Part shown: piece after piece, positions 1 through 8,267 of the stretch | Layout of the letters: every line of letters begins with the position of its first letter | Position numbering within the stretch: the first letter of the stretch is position 1 | From: Novosphingobium sp. ST904 | GTDB taxonomy: Bacteria; Pseudomonadota; Alphaproteobacteria; Sphingomonadales; Sphingomonadaceae | DNA: 64,000 nucleotides | Assembly: GCF_001298105.1 (NCBI RefSeq) | Contig: NZ_LGJH01000134.1 | Coordinates: forward strand, 1-64,000 | Reading direction: 5' to 3' | The notes under the pieces: model-generated | What the model was told of the DNA's origin: nothing | The model's input: the letters and a program-made list of their open reading frames with translations, nothing else | Databases searched by the model: none | Position numbers and translations under genes: made by a program

Positions 1-766
1 CCGCCGGCGGCCCGGTTCCCGCCGCGGCCATCCCGGCAGCTGGAAGCGGCAGCGGCAGGTCGCGCTGTTCGAACTGGCGGCGGCTGCTGGGGGAGACACC
101 GCCGTTCCGTCCCCGCTGCGGCGCAGGCCTGTTCCCGCCCGCCCGATCTCGCCGGCGCACCGCCCTGCCGATAGGAGACGGCGCCGCACTGCTGCGGCGC
201 GGCCGGACCTGCGCGAGGCCGAACGACGGCTGGCGGCGGACACCGCGCGGATCGGGGTGGCGACGGCCGATCTCTATCCCCGGATCAGCCTTGGCGGTTT
301 TGGCGGCTTCCTGCGCAGCGAAACGGTAAAGGGCAGTGATTCCCTGTCCTTCTCGCTCGGCCCGCTGGTTTCGTGGAGCTTCCCCAACATGGCGACCGCA
401 CGCACGCGGTTGCGGCAGGCCGAAGCGCAGGGCGACGTGGCGCTGGCGACGTTCGACGGCCGCGTGCTCACCGCCCTGAAGGAAGTCGAACAGGCGCTTG
501 CCCGCGTGGCCCAGGGCCAGCGCCGTCTCGACGATCTTGCCGAAGCCGAAGCCAGCGCCCAGCGGGCGTGGGCCCTTGCCGACCTGCGCTACCGCGCGGG
601 TTCGATCTCGCTGCTCGACCTGCTGGTGGCGCAATCGGCGATGCTGGAAGCACGCTCCGTCCATGCAGCCGCACTCACGCAGCTCTCATCGGATCGGGTA
701 GACCTGTTCAAGGCCCTTGGCGGCGGATGGCGTCAGGAAAGCACGGCGGAGGGCGCGAAACGCTGA
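1..766 (+). CDS. Outer-membrane efflux channel (TolC/NodT family), 5'-partial, frames disrupted near the edge
   Basis: This is the C-terminal part of a trimeric outer-membrane channel that works with an RND or MFS pump and a periplasmic adaptor. From about 203 the reading is clean: RPDLREAERRLAADTARIG, then a beta-barrel-like stretch and the long coiled coil ending near LDLLVAQSAMLEARS, with the stop at 764-766. Upstream of 203 the recognisable family segments lie in different frames: VALFELAA in frame 2, LLGETPP in frame 3, PAAAQACSRPPDLAG in frame 1 and LPIGDGAALLRR in frame 3. At least four single-base shifts are needed between about 80 and 202. Either the window edge is poorly sequenced or the 5' half is decayed. 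The start lies outside the window, and no pump gene is visible. Confidence 0.75.
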   Translation, partial: RRRPGSRRGHPGSWKRQRQVALFELAAAAGGDTAVPSPLRRRPVPARPISPAHRPADRRRRRTAAARPDLREAERRLAADTARIGVATADLYPRISLGGFGGFLRSETVKGSDSLSFSLGPLVSWSFPNMATARTRLRQAEAQGDVALATFDGRVLTALKEVEQALARVAQGQRRLDDLAEAEASAQRAWALADLRYRAGSISLLDLLVAQSAMLEARSVHAAALTQLSSDRVDLFKALGGGWRQESTAEGAKR

Positions 767-989
767 GGTTCGCCCGCCCGCACCGACATTCGCGGCGCGC
801 GCTATCCGGCGCGTCGATCCTCGCGACTGGGAAAAAGTGCAGCCGCAAGAATGCGCGCTGCGAATAGAGGCGGCTGGCGATGGCGGCGGCGCGGGCCGAA
901 ATCGATCATCCGCGCGGCAGGCCCCCTAACGGGCAACCTGCATCAGGAGTCCAAGGGTGTGCGTGCGATCACGCGCGCGCCCCTGGCAC

Positions 990-1148
990 TCAGGCGGCCA
1001 GCGGCAGTTCGCGGGCAACAGTCTCGGGCTCGGCAGCGACGGGCGCTTCGGCAGCAGCAGCAGCGGTTTCCGCAAGAGCGGGCATGTGACGTTCGGCCAT
1101 CACGACATCGCGGCGATAGGCGAAATAGAGGGACATCAGAGAGAACAT
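990..1148 (-). CDS. Small Ala/Glu-rich hypothetical protein (52 aa)
   Basis: The reading starts MFSLMSLYFAYRR, passes through a run of alanines and glutamates, and ends PLAA. The start was chosen because a GAGG sequence sits 8 bases upstream of the ATG, while the longer reading up to 1316 has no ribosome site and an unusual Cys/Arg-rich composition. There is a short hydrophobic N-terminus but no clear signal peptide or domain. I do not recognise it. It stands alone between the efflux gene and the superoxide dismutase cassette. Confidence 0.45.
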   Translation of the reverse strand: MFSLMSLYFAYRRDVVMAERHMPALAETAAAAAEAPVAAEPETVARELPLAA

Positions 1149-1582
1149 CGGGATACCTCGTGAAGCAGCGTTCTGCTGCATTGCAACATGTCTGCTATGT
1201 GATCCCCGATGGCTCTCGCTGCAAATGCAAGCACCTCGCCTTCGGTTGCAAATCGCGCAACCTACCGATTTGGCCTTCCCCGAGCCGTAAAGTGTGCCCC
1301 TGCACGTCCAACGCAAGACGCGTCCTTCCGCTACGAAATGTCTTAAAACGGCCGATTTCTACGGATTTAATGTCGATACAGGCGGATACCGCTGCCGGTT
1401 CGACTGCCATCCTCTTGGCAATCACGACGGCGAATTGGCCCCGATCCGGGCTGAGGCGCACGCTTGCGGTGACAACAACTCAGCCCTCCATTGCATCGCA
1501 ACGGACGCGAAATGCCGTGAGACTCGCGAAACTGCGCAAGGCAATTCACCCGAACTTCTTTCTATTGCGCGACACGCAAGAT
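1149..1582. other. Intergenic stretch, nothing recognised
   Basis: These 434 bases are less GC-rich than the neighbourhood and presumably hold the promoter of the small minus-strand ORF. The open frames crossing it on the plus strand have no ribosome site and no recognisable protein. I see no RNA gene, repeat or convincing terminator. Confidence 0.4.
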
Positions 1583-1951
1583 TCAGCGCGTAAAGCGGCA
1601 TCGACTTGCGCGGCGCGGCCTGCGCCTCAGCAAACGGATCGATCCCCCCGACAGGCAGGCGACAGCGCGGCCCACCACCTCTTCGGGGGAGACCCGGCCC
1701 AGATCGACCGATGGCTGCGAGGCCGCACCATCGCCCGACAGCGCATATGTGCCATCACCCGCCCGCCTGCCGAGCCGCTTGACCAGCATCGGCTCTCCGC
1801 ACCGGTGCACACAGACGATGTCGCCCTCACCCGGCGAAAACCAGCGCCCGCGCCGCCGCAGGAGGATGTAGTCACCCTCGCGCAAGGTCGGGAGCATGCT
1901 GCGCCCCCTGACCCGGACCAGCATCCAGCCAAGCCACCAGCCCGCGCTCAC
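1583..1951 (-). CDS. sodX: Nickel-type superoxide dismutase maturation protease (S26/S24 signal-peptidase-like)
   Basis: This small serine protease would remove the propeptide of nickel superoxide dismutase so that the new N-terminal His can bind nickel. The family signature GRSMLPTLREGD gives the likely nucleophile Ser18, and MLVKRLG gives the likely general-base Lys58. A SGDGAASQPSVD segment follows, as in this family. At 122 aa the length is normal. The GTG start overlaps the sodN stop as GTGA, which implies translational coupling; an ATG nine codons in is the alternative. Its position directly after sodN, behind hupE, supports the call. The C-terminus is an Arg-rich tail. Confidence 0.88.
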   Translation of the reverse strand: MSAGWWLGWMLVRVRGRSMLPTLREGDYILLRRRGRWFSPGEGDIVCVHRCGEPMLVKRLGRRAGDGTYALSGDGAASQPSVDLGRVSPEEVVGRAVACLSGGSIRLLRRRPRRASRCRFTR

Positions 1952-2445
1952 AGCACCGGGTAGACCACCTCGATCGACGGCGGATAGGGACAGGGACGGC
2001 GCACCGTCTCGATGTCCTTGGTCGCCCAGAATATCTCGGCAAAGCGATTGACCAGTTCGACCAGCTTTTCGCCGTCGGCCCGGTGCACATCCTGCTTGCA
2101 GGCGCTGCCGACCATCATGATCCGGTGCGCCAGGTCGTGGATCTCGGGATATTTCTCGATCTGGGGCGCCTTGAAATAGTCGCCCCAGATAACGCGGATT
2201 TCGGACTTCACCTTCTCCGCCTCGATCTCCTTCATCGCGATGTTGCGCGACATGGTGTTGTGCCGGGACACCGGATCGGCATCGACCTTCGCCGCGATCT
2301 CGTGAAGAATATCCATCATCCGCACCACCGAAACGGCCGCGATCAGCGCCGGGCCGGGATCGTAGATCTTCCAGGGAATGTCGCAGTGGGCCTGGGCTTC
2401 CTCGATGCCGGGAATCCGGTCGAGCATGTTTCTGATGAAGAACAT
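1948..2445 (-). CDS. sodN: Nickel superoxide dismutase precursor with Cys6 replaced by Trp
   Basis: Ni-SOD dismutates superoxide using a nickel hook at the mature N-terminus (His1, Cys2, Cys6). The 165-aa precursor has a 19-residue leader MFFIRNMLDRIPGIEEAQA, then HCDIPWKIYDP. The core VIWGDYFKAPQIEKYPEIH and the FAEIFWATKD helix match the family well, and the protein ends EVVYPVL. His1 and Cys2 are present, but the position of Cys6 is Trp (codon TGG). Both cysteines normally ligate nickel, so activity is doubtful unless the base is wrong or another ligand serves; a later Cys lies in RRPCPYPP. The start at 2445 has GAGGG 8 bases upstream. The gene lies between hupE and sodX. Confidence 0.9.
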   Translation of the reverse strand: MFFIRNMLDRIPGIEEAQAHCDIPWKIYDPGPALIAAVSVVRMMDILHEIAAKVDADPVSRHNTMSRNIAMKEIEAEKVKSEIRVIWGDYFKAPQIEKYPEIHDLAHRIMMVGSACKQDVHRADGEKLVELVNRFAEIFWATKDIETVRRPCPYPPSIEVVYPVL

Positions 2446-2560
2446 CGGCAATCCCTCAATGTCTGGGAGAAAACTCGTCAATGAACCGCAGCGCGATCGC
2501 GCGGGCACAGCTTCCATCCACCGCGACATTGCCGAAACGGCGACAAAGCGCGAACAGCAA

Positions 2561-3154
2561 TCAGCCCGCCGCCAGCAGCAACCCGGCCCCAGCCGCGACA
2601 CCGCCGACGATCCGGGCTGCCGAACGGGCGCGTCCCTGCGCAAGCCCCGCCATGGCGACGCCCGCCGCGATGCCTGCCGCATGAAGGCCGAGCGTGCCGG
2701 CAAGGAAGCCGAGGATATAGCGGCTGGACACCATCCCGTCCGCTTCGGCGCCGTGGGCATGGCCGTGGAGGAGTGCGGTGGCTCCGACAAGCACTGCCGC
2801 TGCCGCCAGCGGCAGGCGCGCCTGCAGCGCGACGATCAAACCGAGCGCGATAACCGATAGAGCGATGCCGAATTCGACGGCCGACGCGCCGATCCCCGCA
2901 GCGCCGATCGAACTGCCCGCCGCCATGCCGGCAAGGAACGTCGCCGGCAAAATCCAGATCGCCCGCCCGCCCAGTTGCACGGCGAGCAGACCCACCAGCA
3001 CCATCGCCAGAACATGATCGGCTCCGGATAGCGGATGCACGAGCCCTTCGATGAAGCTGGCCCTATGTTCATGGCCCGGATGCGCCAGTGCCGTGGCGGG
3101 AAGCAGGAACGCGAAAGCAGCGGAAAGGACGGGGATCGAGGTTTGCACCCGCAT
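2561..3154 (-). CDS. hupE: HupE/UreJ-family nickel/cobalt transporter
   Basis: This inner-membrane metal permease of 197 aa has a signal-like first helix ending at TALA. Then come HPGHEHRASF, HPLSGADHVLAM and HGHAHGAEAD, the His-rich motifs typical of HupE/UreJ, within about six to seven hydrophobic segments. It starts at ATG 3154 behind AAGGAG. It is the first gene of the hupE-sodN-sodX set, 115 bases before sodN, so it most likely supplies nickel to the dismutase. No hydrogenase or urease genes are near, which favours that role. Substrate nickel rather than cobalt is inferred from context. Confidence 0.88.
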   Translation of the reverse strand: MRVQTSIPVLSAAFAFLLPATALAHPGHEHRASFIEGLVHPLSGADHVLAMVLVGLLAVQLGGRAIWILPATFLAGMAAGSSIGAAGIGASAVEFGIALSVIALGLIVALQARLPLAAAAVLVGATALLHGHAHGAEADGMVSSRYILGFLAGTLGLHAAGIAAGVAMAGLAQGRARSAARIVGGVAAGAGLLLAAG

Positions 3155-3195
3155 GGACGGCTCCTTCCAGTAAGGAGAAGAAGCCTATAATTGAC

Positions 3196-3210
3196 GCTAA
3201 TGATTTGCAA
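3196..3210. promoter_or_regulatory. Fur-like box upstream of hupE-sodN-sodX
   Basis: On the minus strand the site reads TTGCAAATCATTAGC. It resembles the alphaproteobacterial Fur-type operators and the sites seen here at 19312 and 54616. It sits about 40 bases upstream of the hupE ATG in an AT-rich segment. It would place the Ni-SOD genes under iron control, a plausible iron-sparing switch. Identified by eye only. Confidence 0.4.
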
Positions 3211-3252
3211 TAGTATTTACAAAGCTGGCAGTTCGGGAATTTCCGAGCCGGT

Positions 3253-4313
3253 CTACCGGGCTTCCAGAACCATGTTGAACGGACCCTCCGTGGCCCGCCT
3301 GACAGTGTGGAAACCGCCGTCATGAAGGATTTGCGCCAGCCTCGCTTCCCCCGCCTGCGCCCCGAGCCCCTCACCCACCTCCTGATCGAGCGAAGTCGGA
3401 ACGCAGATCATCGTGGAGGCATTGTAATAGAGCCGCCCGACGGGATTGAGATTGTCTTCTGGCCGGTCTCCCGCGATCGGCTCGACGATCATCCAGGTGC
3501 CGCCCTGAACCAGAATCCGCCTCATTTGAGCAGCGCAGCCGCGCGGATCGCCCATGTCGTGCAGACAGTCGTACATGGTCACGAGGTCGAACCCGGTTTC
3601 CACAATGTCCTTCGCCTTGGCGACCCGGAAGTCGACCCGTTCAGCAAGGCCATGTTCGGCAGCATGACGGCGCGCTTCCTCGATCGACGGTTCGTGGAAA
3701 TCGTATCCGGTGAAATGGCTCTCGGGATAAGCCTTTGCCATCAGCAGCGTGGAGAATCCCACGCCGCAGCCCACGTCCGCAACCGCGCGCCGGCGCGCAA
3801 CCGCTGCTCCACACCTTGAAGTGCGGGTATCCAGTTCTGCACGATGTTGTTGACGTAACCGGGGCGGAAAAACGCCCCCGTGGCACAGAACAGACATCCG
3901 GCATGGTCGCCCCAGCGCACCCCTTCCCCGGTTCGAAAACACGCCTCCACCTTCGGCTCGGCCTCGATCATCGCAGCGGCAAGTTCGAACGCTCCGGCAA
4001 GATAGACCGGACTGTCCCGGTGAACGAACACCATCGCCTGCTCGGGTGAAAGGCTGAACCTGCCGCTCGCCGGATCGTAGGCCAGATAGCCGTTCGCCGC
4101 CTGCGCCATGGCCCATTCGCGGACATAGCGTTCGTGAAGACCCCCGGCCCGGCCTGCCAGTTCCTCGGCCGAAGCCGGTGCCTGCGCCAGCGCATCGAAC
4201 AGGCCAAGTCGTATTCCGATCCTGACGGTAGGCACGCTGAGCGCGCCGCCGAGATCTCCCAGCATCTTTCCGACAAAGGCATGAAGCCTCGCCTCGTCGA
4301 GCGGTTCCGTCAT
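3253..4313 (-). CDS. Class I SAM-dependent methyltransferase with N-terminal winged helix (frameshifted)
   Basis: This is a two-part methyltransferase of about 353 aa. The N-terminal helical/winged part (VRIGIRLGLFDALAQ, HERYVREW) resembles the Rv2258c-like family. The C-terminal Rossmann domain has motif I VADVGCGVGFSTLLMA and the acidic motif FTGYDFHEPSIEEA, and ends FNMVLEAR. The frame breaks near 3783-3788: RLRAGAR should run into VADVGCG, but one base is missing. The ATG at 4313 opens MTEPLDEARLHAF. The gene stands alone between hupE and a TetR gene, so the substrate cannot be told from context. Confidence 0.78.
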
Positions 4314-4441
4314 GGCTCCAGCGACTCTTTCAGTTGCTGCTGGCGCCGGAGACTAGCACATCGGGCGCGTCACGCGGCGCGCCGGAGGTGTGACTATTAT
4401 GGATGAACCCGATGCGAAGCGAAGGCGGGAAAGCGGCTGCT

Positions 4442-5041
4442 TCAATCTTCGGCCTGCACGGCGGCCAGGCTTTCCCGCACACGGGCTAGCGCCATTTCCA
4501 CCGGCTCCCGTTCGCCCATCAGCGCGAAACTGCCGTTGATATCGAACACGCAGTGGCCATGGACCGTCGCCACCAGCGACCGCGCCAGCCGGGGCGCCTT
4601 TGCCCGCAGGTCCGCAGGGAGGACTTTCTCCACTTCCTCCACCACGAGATCGGTCAGCCTGCCCCGGATCAGGTCATGCTCTTCGGGAAGGCCCATGTCA
4701 GGCGGCAGGTGATGGTCGTAGATCGCCGTCCAGGCATTGCGATTGGCCCGGGCAAAACCGAAATAACCTTCCACCAGGCAGCGCACGCGATCCTCGCCCG
4801 AAGCGGCCAGCGCTTCGCGCATGTAGTCCGTCCACAATACGAAAGTGCGCGTGTTGATGGCGATGATGAGCTGGTCGTAATTGCCCATCACGTTGTAGAG
4901 CGTGCCGATCGAGTAGCCGATCCGCTTCGCCACCTCGCGCGCGGAAAACCGCGAAAAACCGACGTCGGCCATGTGCTTGTGGCCTTCTACGATGAGCATC
5001 TGCTCCAGCTCCTGGCGGCTGTGGTCGGATCGTCTTCCCAT
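4442..5041 (-). CDS. TetR/AcrR-family transcriptional regulator
   Basis: This repressor has 199 aa. The N-terminal helix-turn-helix reads FSAREVAKRIGYSIGTLYN (about residues 32-50) and is followed by MGNYDQLIIAINTRT. The C-terminal ligand-binding region includes AIYDHHLPPDMGLPEEHDLI, as in TetR proteins with a WHG-like C-terminal domain. The ATG at 5041 was chosen so that the HTH lies near the N-terminus; the ribosome site is weak. It is divergent from the DUF4153 gene at 5167, with a perfect inverted repeat between them, so autoregulation and control of the DUF4153 gene are likely. Confidence 0.88.
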   Translation of the reverse strand: MGRRSDHSRQELEQMLIVEGHKHMADVGFSRFSAREVAKRIGYSIGTLYNVMGNYDQLIIAINTRTFVLWTDYMREALAASGEDRVRCLVEGYFGFARANRNAWTAIYDHHLPPDMGLPEEHDLIRGRLTDLVVEEVEKVLPADLRAKAPRLARSLVATVHGHCVFDINGSFALMGEREPVEMALARVRESLAAVQAED

Positions 5042-5071
5042 GGCCGGCGATTCTAATCGCCTCTTAAAAAA

Positions 5072-5084
5072 TGTACAGCGTACA
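5072..5084. promoter_or_regulatory. Probable TetR operator
   Basis: TGTACAGCGTACA is a perfect inverted repeat (5-bp arms, 3-bp spacer) in an AT-rich 125-bp divergent intergenic region between the TetR gene and the DUF4153 gene. Its place 31 bases upstream of the TetR start suits an operator. Confidence 0.6.
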
Positions 5085-5166
5085 ATTTTATATTGAACAT
5101 CGCTTAATTTAAAGATAGCGCTTGCTGAACCTAGAGCGCGACCTTCCAAGATCGAGAGGACCGGCG

Positions 5167-6923
5167 ATGACCAGCCCCGAAAGTTCCGAAGCACTGCCAT
5201 CCGGCGAACCTGCCGCCGATTGGCCCTTGCGATCCTGGGGCCTGGCCCTGCTGGGCGGGCTGGCCGGTCTCGCGGTCCACTGGATCGTCCCGCCGGACCT
5301 TGCGTCGGCAATCTTGACGCCATGCAGCTGCGCATGGCGATGGCCACCTTCATCGGCATCGGCACGCTGATCTTCGGGTTTCTGGTAGAACGCACGCGCA
5401 TTCACTGGAGCGTAGCCAGCGCGGCGATCGGTGCGGCGGTAGTGGCGCTGACGATCTACTGGAACGGGCCTTTCGGTGCGGCCAGGGGCGAGGAGCCGTG
5501 GCGGATCGTCTGCGCGGTGCTGGCCGTCGTCATCGCCGCCCCGCTGTTCCAGGCCTGGCGGGATGCGCGGACCGCTGCGGAAAGCGCGGATGAAGGGCGG
5601 CGTTTCGCCATTCCCTATCCCGAGGCTCATGGCCATGCCTGGACCAATGTCGTCCTATGGTGCGCGGCCTGGGTCTTCGTAGGGGTGAGCTGGGCCATGG
5701 TGCTGCTGCTCGGGCAGCTGTTCCGCCTCATCGGCATCAACCTCCTTAACGACCTGATCGAAAAGAACTGGGCGATCCTGCTGCTTACCGGCGCCGCACT
5801 GGGGGCCGGCATCGGGCTGCTGCGCGATCGCGACGGCATCCTGCGGCTGCTCCAGCGGGTGGTGACGACGATCCTCTCGGTCCTTGCCCCGGTGCTGGCG
5901 ATCGGACTGCTGGTTTTCCTTGCGGCGATCCCGTTCACTGGCCTTGCGCCCTTGTGGGATGCAACCCGTTCTACCAGCCCGATCCTGCTCGGCTGCGTGA
6001 TCGGCGCCCTCTCGCTTGCCAATGCCGTGATCGGTGACGAAACCGCGCATGAGCCGCGCAGCCCGGTCCTGCGCGGCAGCGTCGCGGCGCTAAGCGTCGC
6101 CATGCTGCCGCTGGGCGTGATCGCCGCGATTTCCACCGGCCTGCGCATCCAGCAATACGGCCTGACGCCGGACCGGCTCTGGGCCGTGGTCTTCACCGGC
6201 ATCGCCTGCGCTTACGGACTCGCCTACCTCGTCGTGCTGCTGCACTGGAGGGTGGCGGCCGCGCCGCACCTGCGCTTGGCGAACCTGCGCCTCGCAGGCG
6301 GGCTGTGCCTTCTGGCGCTTGTCCTGTCGACACCGCTGATCAACTTCGGCGCCCTTTCCGCGCAGGATCAGGTCGCCCGCCTGAACAGCGGCCGGACTTC
6401 GCCGGACAAGTTCGACTGGCGGGCCCTGCGGTTCGACTTCGGCCGCGCGGGCGAAGCGGCCACACGGAAGCTTGCCGCTGGCGGCCCTACGCCGGACATC
6501 CGGGCGGCCGCGAAAAAGGCGCTCGATGCGCAAAGCCGCTGGGCCATCGATCCTGTCTCGATAGAACAGGACAATCCGGTGATAGACCCGAAGCGGCTGC
6601 TCGTCCTGCCGCGCGGCACGCAGCTCCCCAAAGCGCTGCAGGAGCATCTGCTGGAATACAACGCCTGCTCGCTCGGCGATGCCTGCACCGTCCTGTACCA
6701 GCCGGGGAGCAAGGAGGCCGTGATCGTCACCGGCACGCAAAGCAGCCTGTGGAAGAAGGAGGGCGGCAGGTGGAGCACCAGTCCGGCCCGCCCGCTTATC
6801 ACCGGCAAGGAAGCGCACGACCGCATCGAAGCCGCGCTGAAAGCCGGACGCGTGGAAGTCCGCGAGGTAAAGCGCCGCCAGGTCTTCGTTGACGGCCAGC
6901 CGCTGGGAGACGCGCTCGATTAG
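5167..6923 (+). CDS. DUF4153 domain membrane protein (frameshifted near N-terminus)
   Basis: This is a polytopic inner-membrane protein of about 585 aa. It begins MTSPESSEALPSGEP behind GAGAGG, has a hydrophobic helix (WGLALLGGLAGLAVHW), then MAMATFIGIGTLIFGFLVER and many more transmembrane segments typical of DUF4153. A soluble C-terminal part of about 200 residues ends VFVDGQPLGDALD. The frame breaks near 5312-5316: DLASAIL should continue DAMQLRMAMATF, but one base is missing. Function is unknown for the family. It is divergent from the TetR gene, which probably controls it. Confidence 0.8.
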
Positions 6924-6937
6924 GTTGCAAGCACCCG

Positions 6938-6964
6938 CCCTGCCTGAACCCCGTTCAGGCAGGG
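6938..6964. terminator. Strong hairpin between convergent genes
   Basis: A perfect 12-bp stem, CCCTGCCTGAAC pairing with GTTCAGGCAGGG, with a 3-base loop lies just after the DUF4153 stop. It runs into the last codons of the convergent permease gene. It suits a bidirectional terminator, although no T run follows on the plus strand. Confidence 0.55.
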
Positions 6965-8267
6965 ACAGCTGCGAAAGGGCGCCGCCCTGCCAGGTGAAGC
7001 AGGGCGAGGTAGAGCAGGCTCGCGAAGACCGTGGCGTCAAGCGCGGGCACCGTGCTGATCGAGAAGTCATGATGCAACGCGATCGCGGCCAGACCGCTGG
7101 TGATCGCCCACGTCGCCACCGCCGGCCAGTGGATGCCCTGGAGGTTCTCGATCGAACGCGCGGAATCGGCGCCCCTGAACCTCGTCAACCCGTCGATCAC
7201 ATAGATCGCCGCGAACGGCGGGATCGTTACGCCGAGCAGGACGAGGAAGGGAATGAACCCCTCGATGATCCCGGCGAGCGCGAGGCCGGTGCCGATCACC
7301 GTGCCCAGCAGGATGAAGGCCCAGCGCGGCACGCGCGGGAAGGTCGCGGAAGCGAGAGACTGGCGGAATAGAGGTTGAGCGAATTCAGCGTCCATGTCGG
7401 CATGACGAGCAGCAGCAGCGCCCAGGCACCGAAGCCGAAGCCGGTTATCATGCGCATGATGTCGGTCTCGCCCGTCGCCAGGGCGGCGATGCCCGCGCCC
7501 GCCATCAGCAGCGGCGCGGTGATCGGGTAGGACAGCGCCATGCTCATCACCGCGCCGCGCGGGGTCCGGGTGTAGCGCGAAAGGTCCGGCAGGGTGGTGA
7601 TCGTCAGCATGTCAGCCCCGATCAGCGCCGAAAGCGCTATGCCGAAAGTCATGTGGAATTCGCTCTGCGCGGGCGCGGCAAGCACGATCCCGTGGCGGCG
7701 GGCAGCTGCCACGCAGACGGCGACGATCATCGCCGCCAGAAGCGGCACGCCGATCATCGCCAACCGGTCCAGCGCCCGGAAACCGACCAGGGTGGTCAGC
7801 GCCATCAGCACCGCGCCGCAGATCACCACGACCGGGAAATCGGGCGCGAACCCGAAGCCCTCGCCCGCGGCGGCGATGGCGTCCCCCAGAAACGAGACGT
7901 TCACGCCGAACCAGCAGAAATGCACCGCCGCGATGATGACGTTCACCAGTCCTGCCCCGCCCCGTCCGAACGAACGGCGGATCAGCAGATACGTGTTGAG
8001 CCGCGAACGGACCGCCACCAGCGAGGTGAGACAGCCGCCGAGGCACAGGCAGGCGCCGGCAAGGAAAGCCGCCAGCACCGCAGGCCACAGGCCCAGCGCC
8101 AGCGAGGTCTGCGCGCCGTTCAGGAACGTCGGCAGCGAGATCGAGAAGCTGGCGATGATCAGCGCCACCCGCCAGCCGCCCACGGTCAGTCGCTCCGGCA
8201 GCGGGGCATTGGCGTACTGGTCGCCCGGTTCGTGATGGGCGTCCGGGCCGCCTGCAGGCCCGCTCAC
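6955..8267 (-). CDS. Cytosine/purine permease-like transporter (NCS1 family), frameshifted
   Basis: This transporter of about 437 aa has some twelve hydrophobic segments. QYANAPLPERLTVGGW and FLNGAQTSLALGLWPA at the N-terminus and LPDLSRYTRTPRGAVMS midway match CodB-like purine-cytosine permeases. The frame breaks near 7350-7358: NLYSASL should continue into ASATFPRVPRWAFILLG, but one base is missing. GTG 8267 is preferred as start because it overlaps the DUF917 stop as GTGA; a TTG at 8279 is the alternative. It is the last gene of the operon with the hydantoinase and DUF917 genes, so it probably imports a hydantoin- or pyrimidine-like ring compound. Confidence 0.82.

Noticed and set aside
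851-1963. 370-codon open frame on the plus strand
   Set aside because: It crosses the sodX gene and the intergenic stretch, its Arg/Ser/Pro-rich composition matches no protein, and it lacks a ribosome site.
2446-2790. N-terminal extension of sodN to 280 codons
   Set aside because: The extension overlaps hupE and is Arg/Ser-rich. The 165-codon reading has a good ribosome site and the expected short leader before HCD.
7296-7395. Programmed frameshifting in the permease or other split genes
   Set aside because: No slippery heptamer with a downstream structure recurs at the breaks, and many unrelated genes are affected the same way, so technical deletion is more likely.
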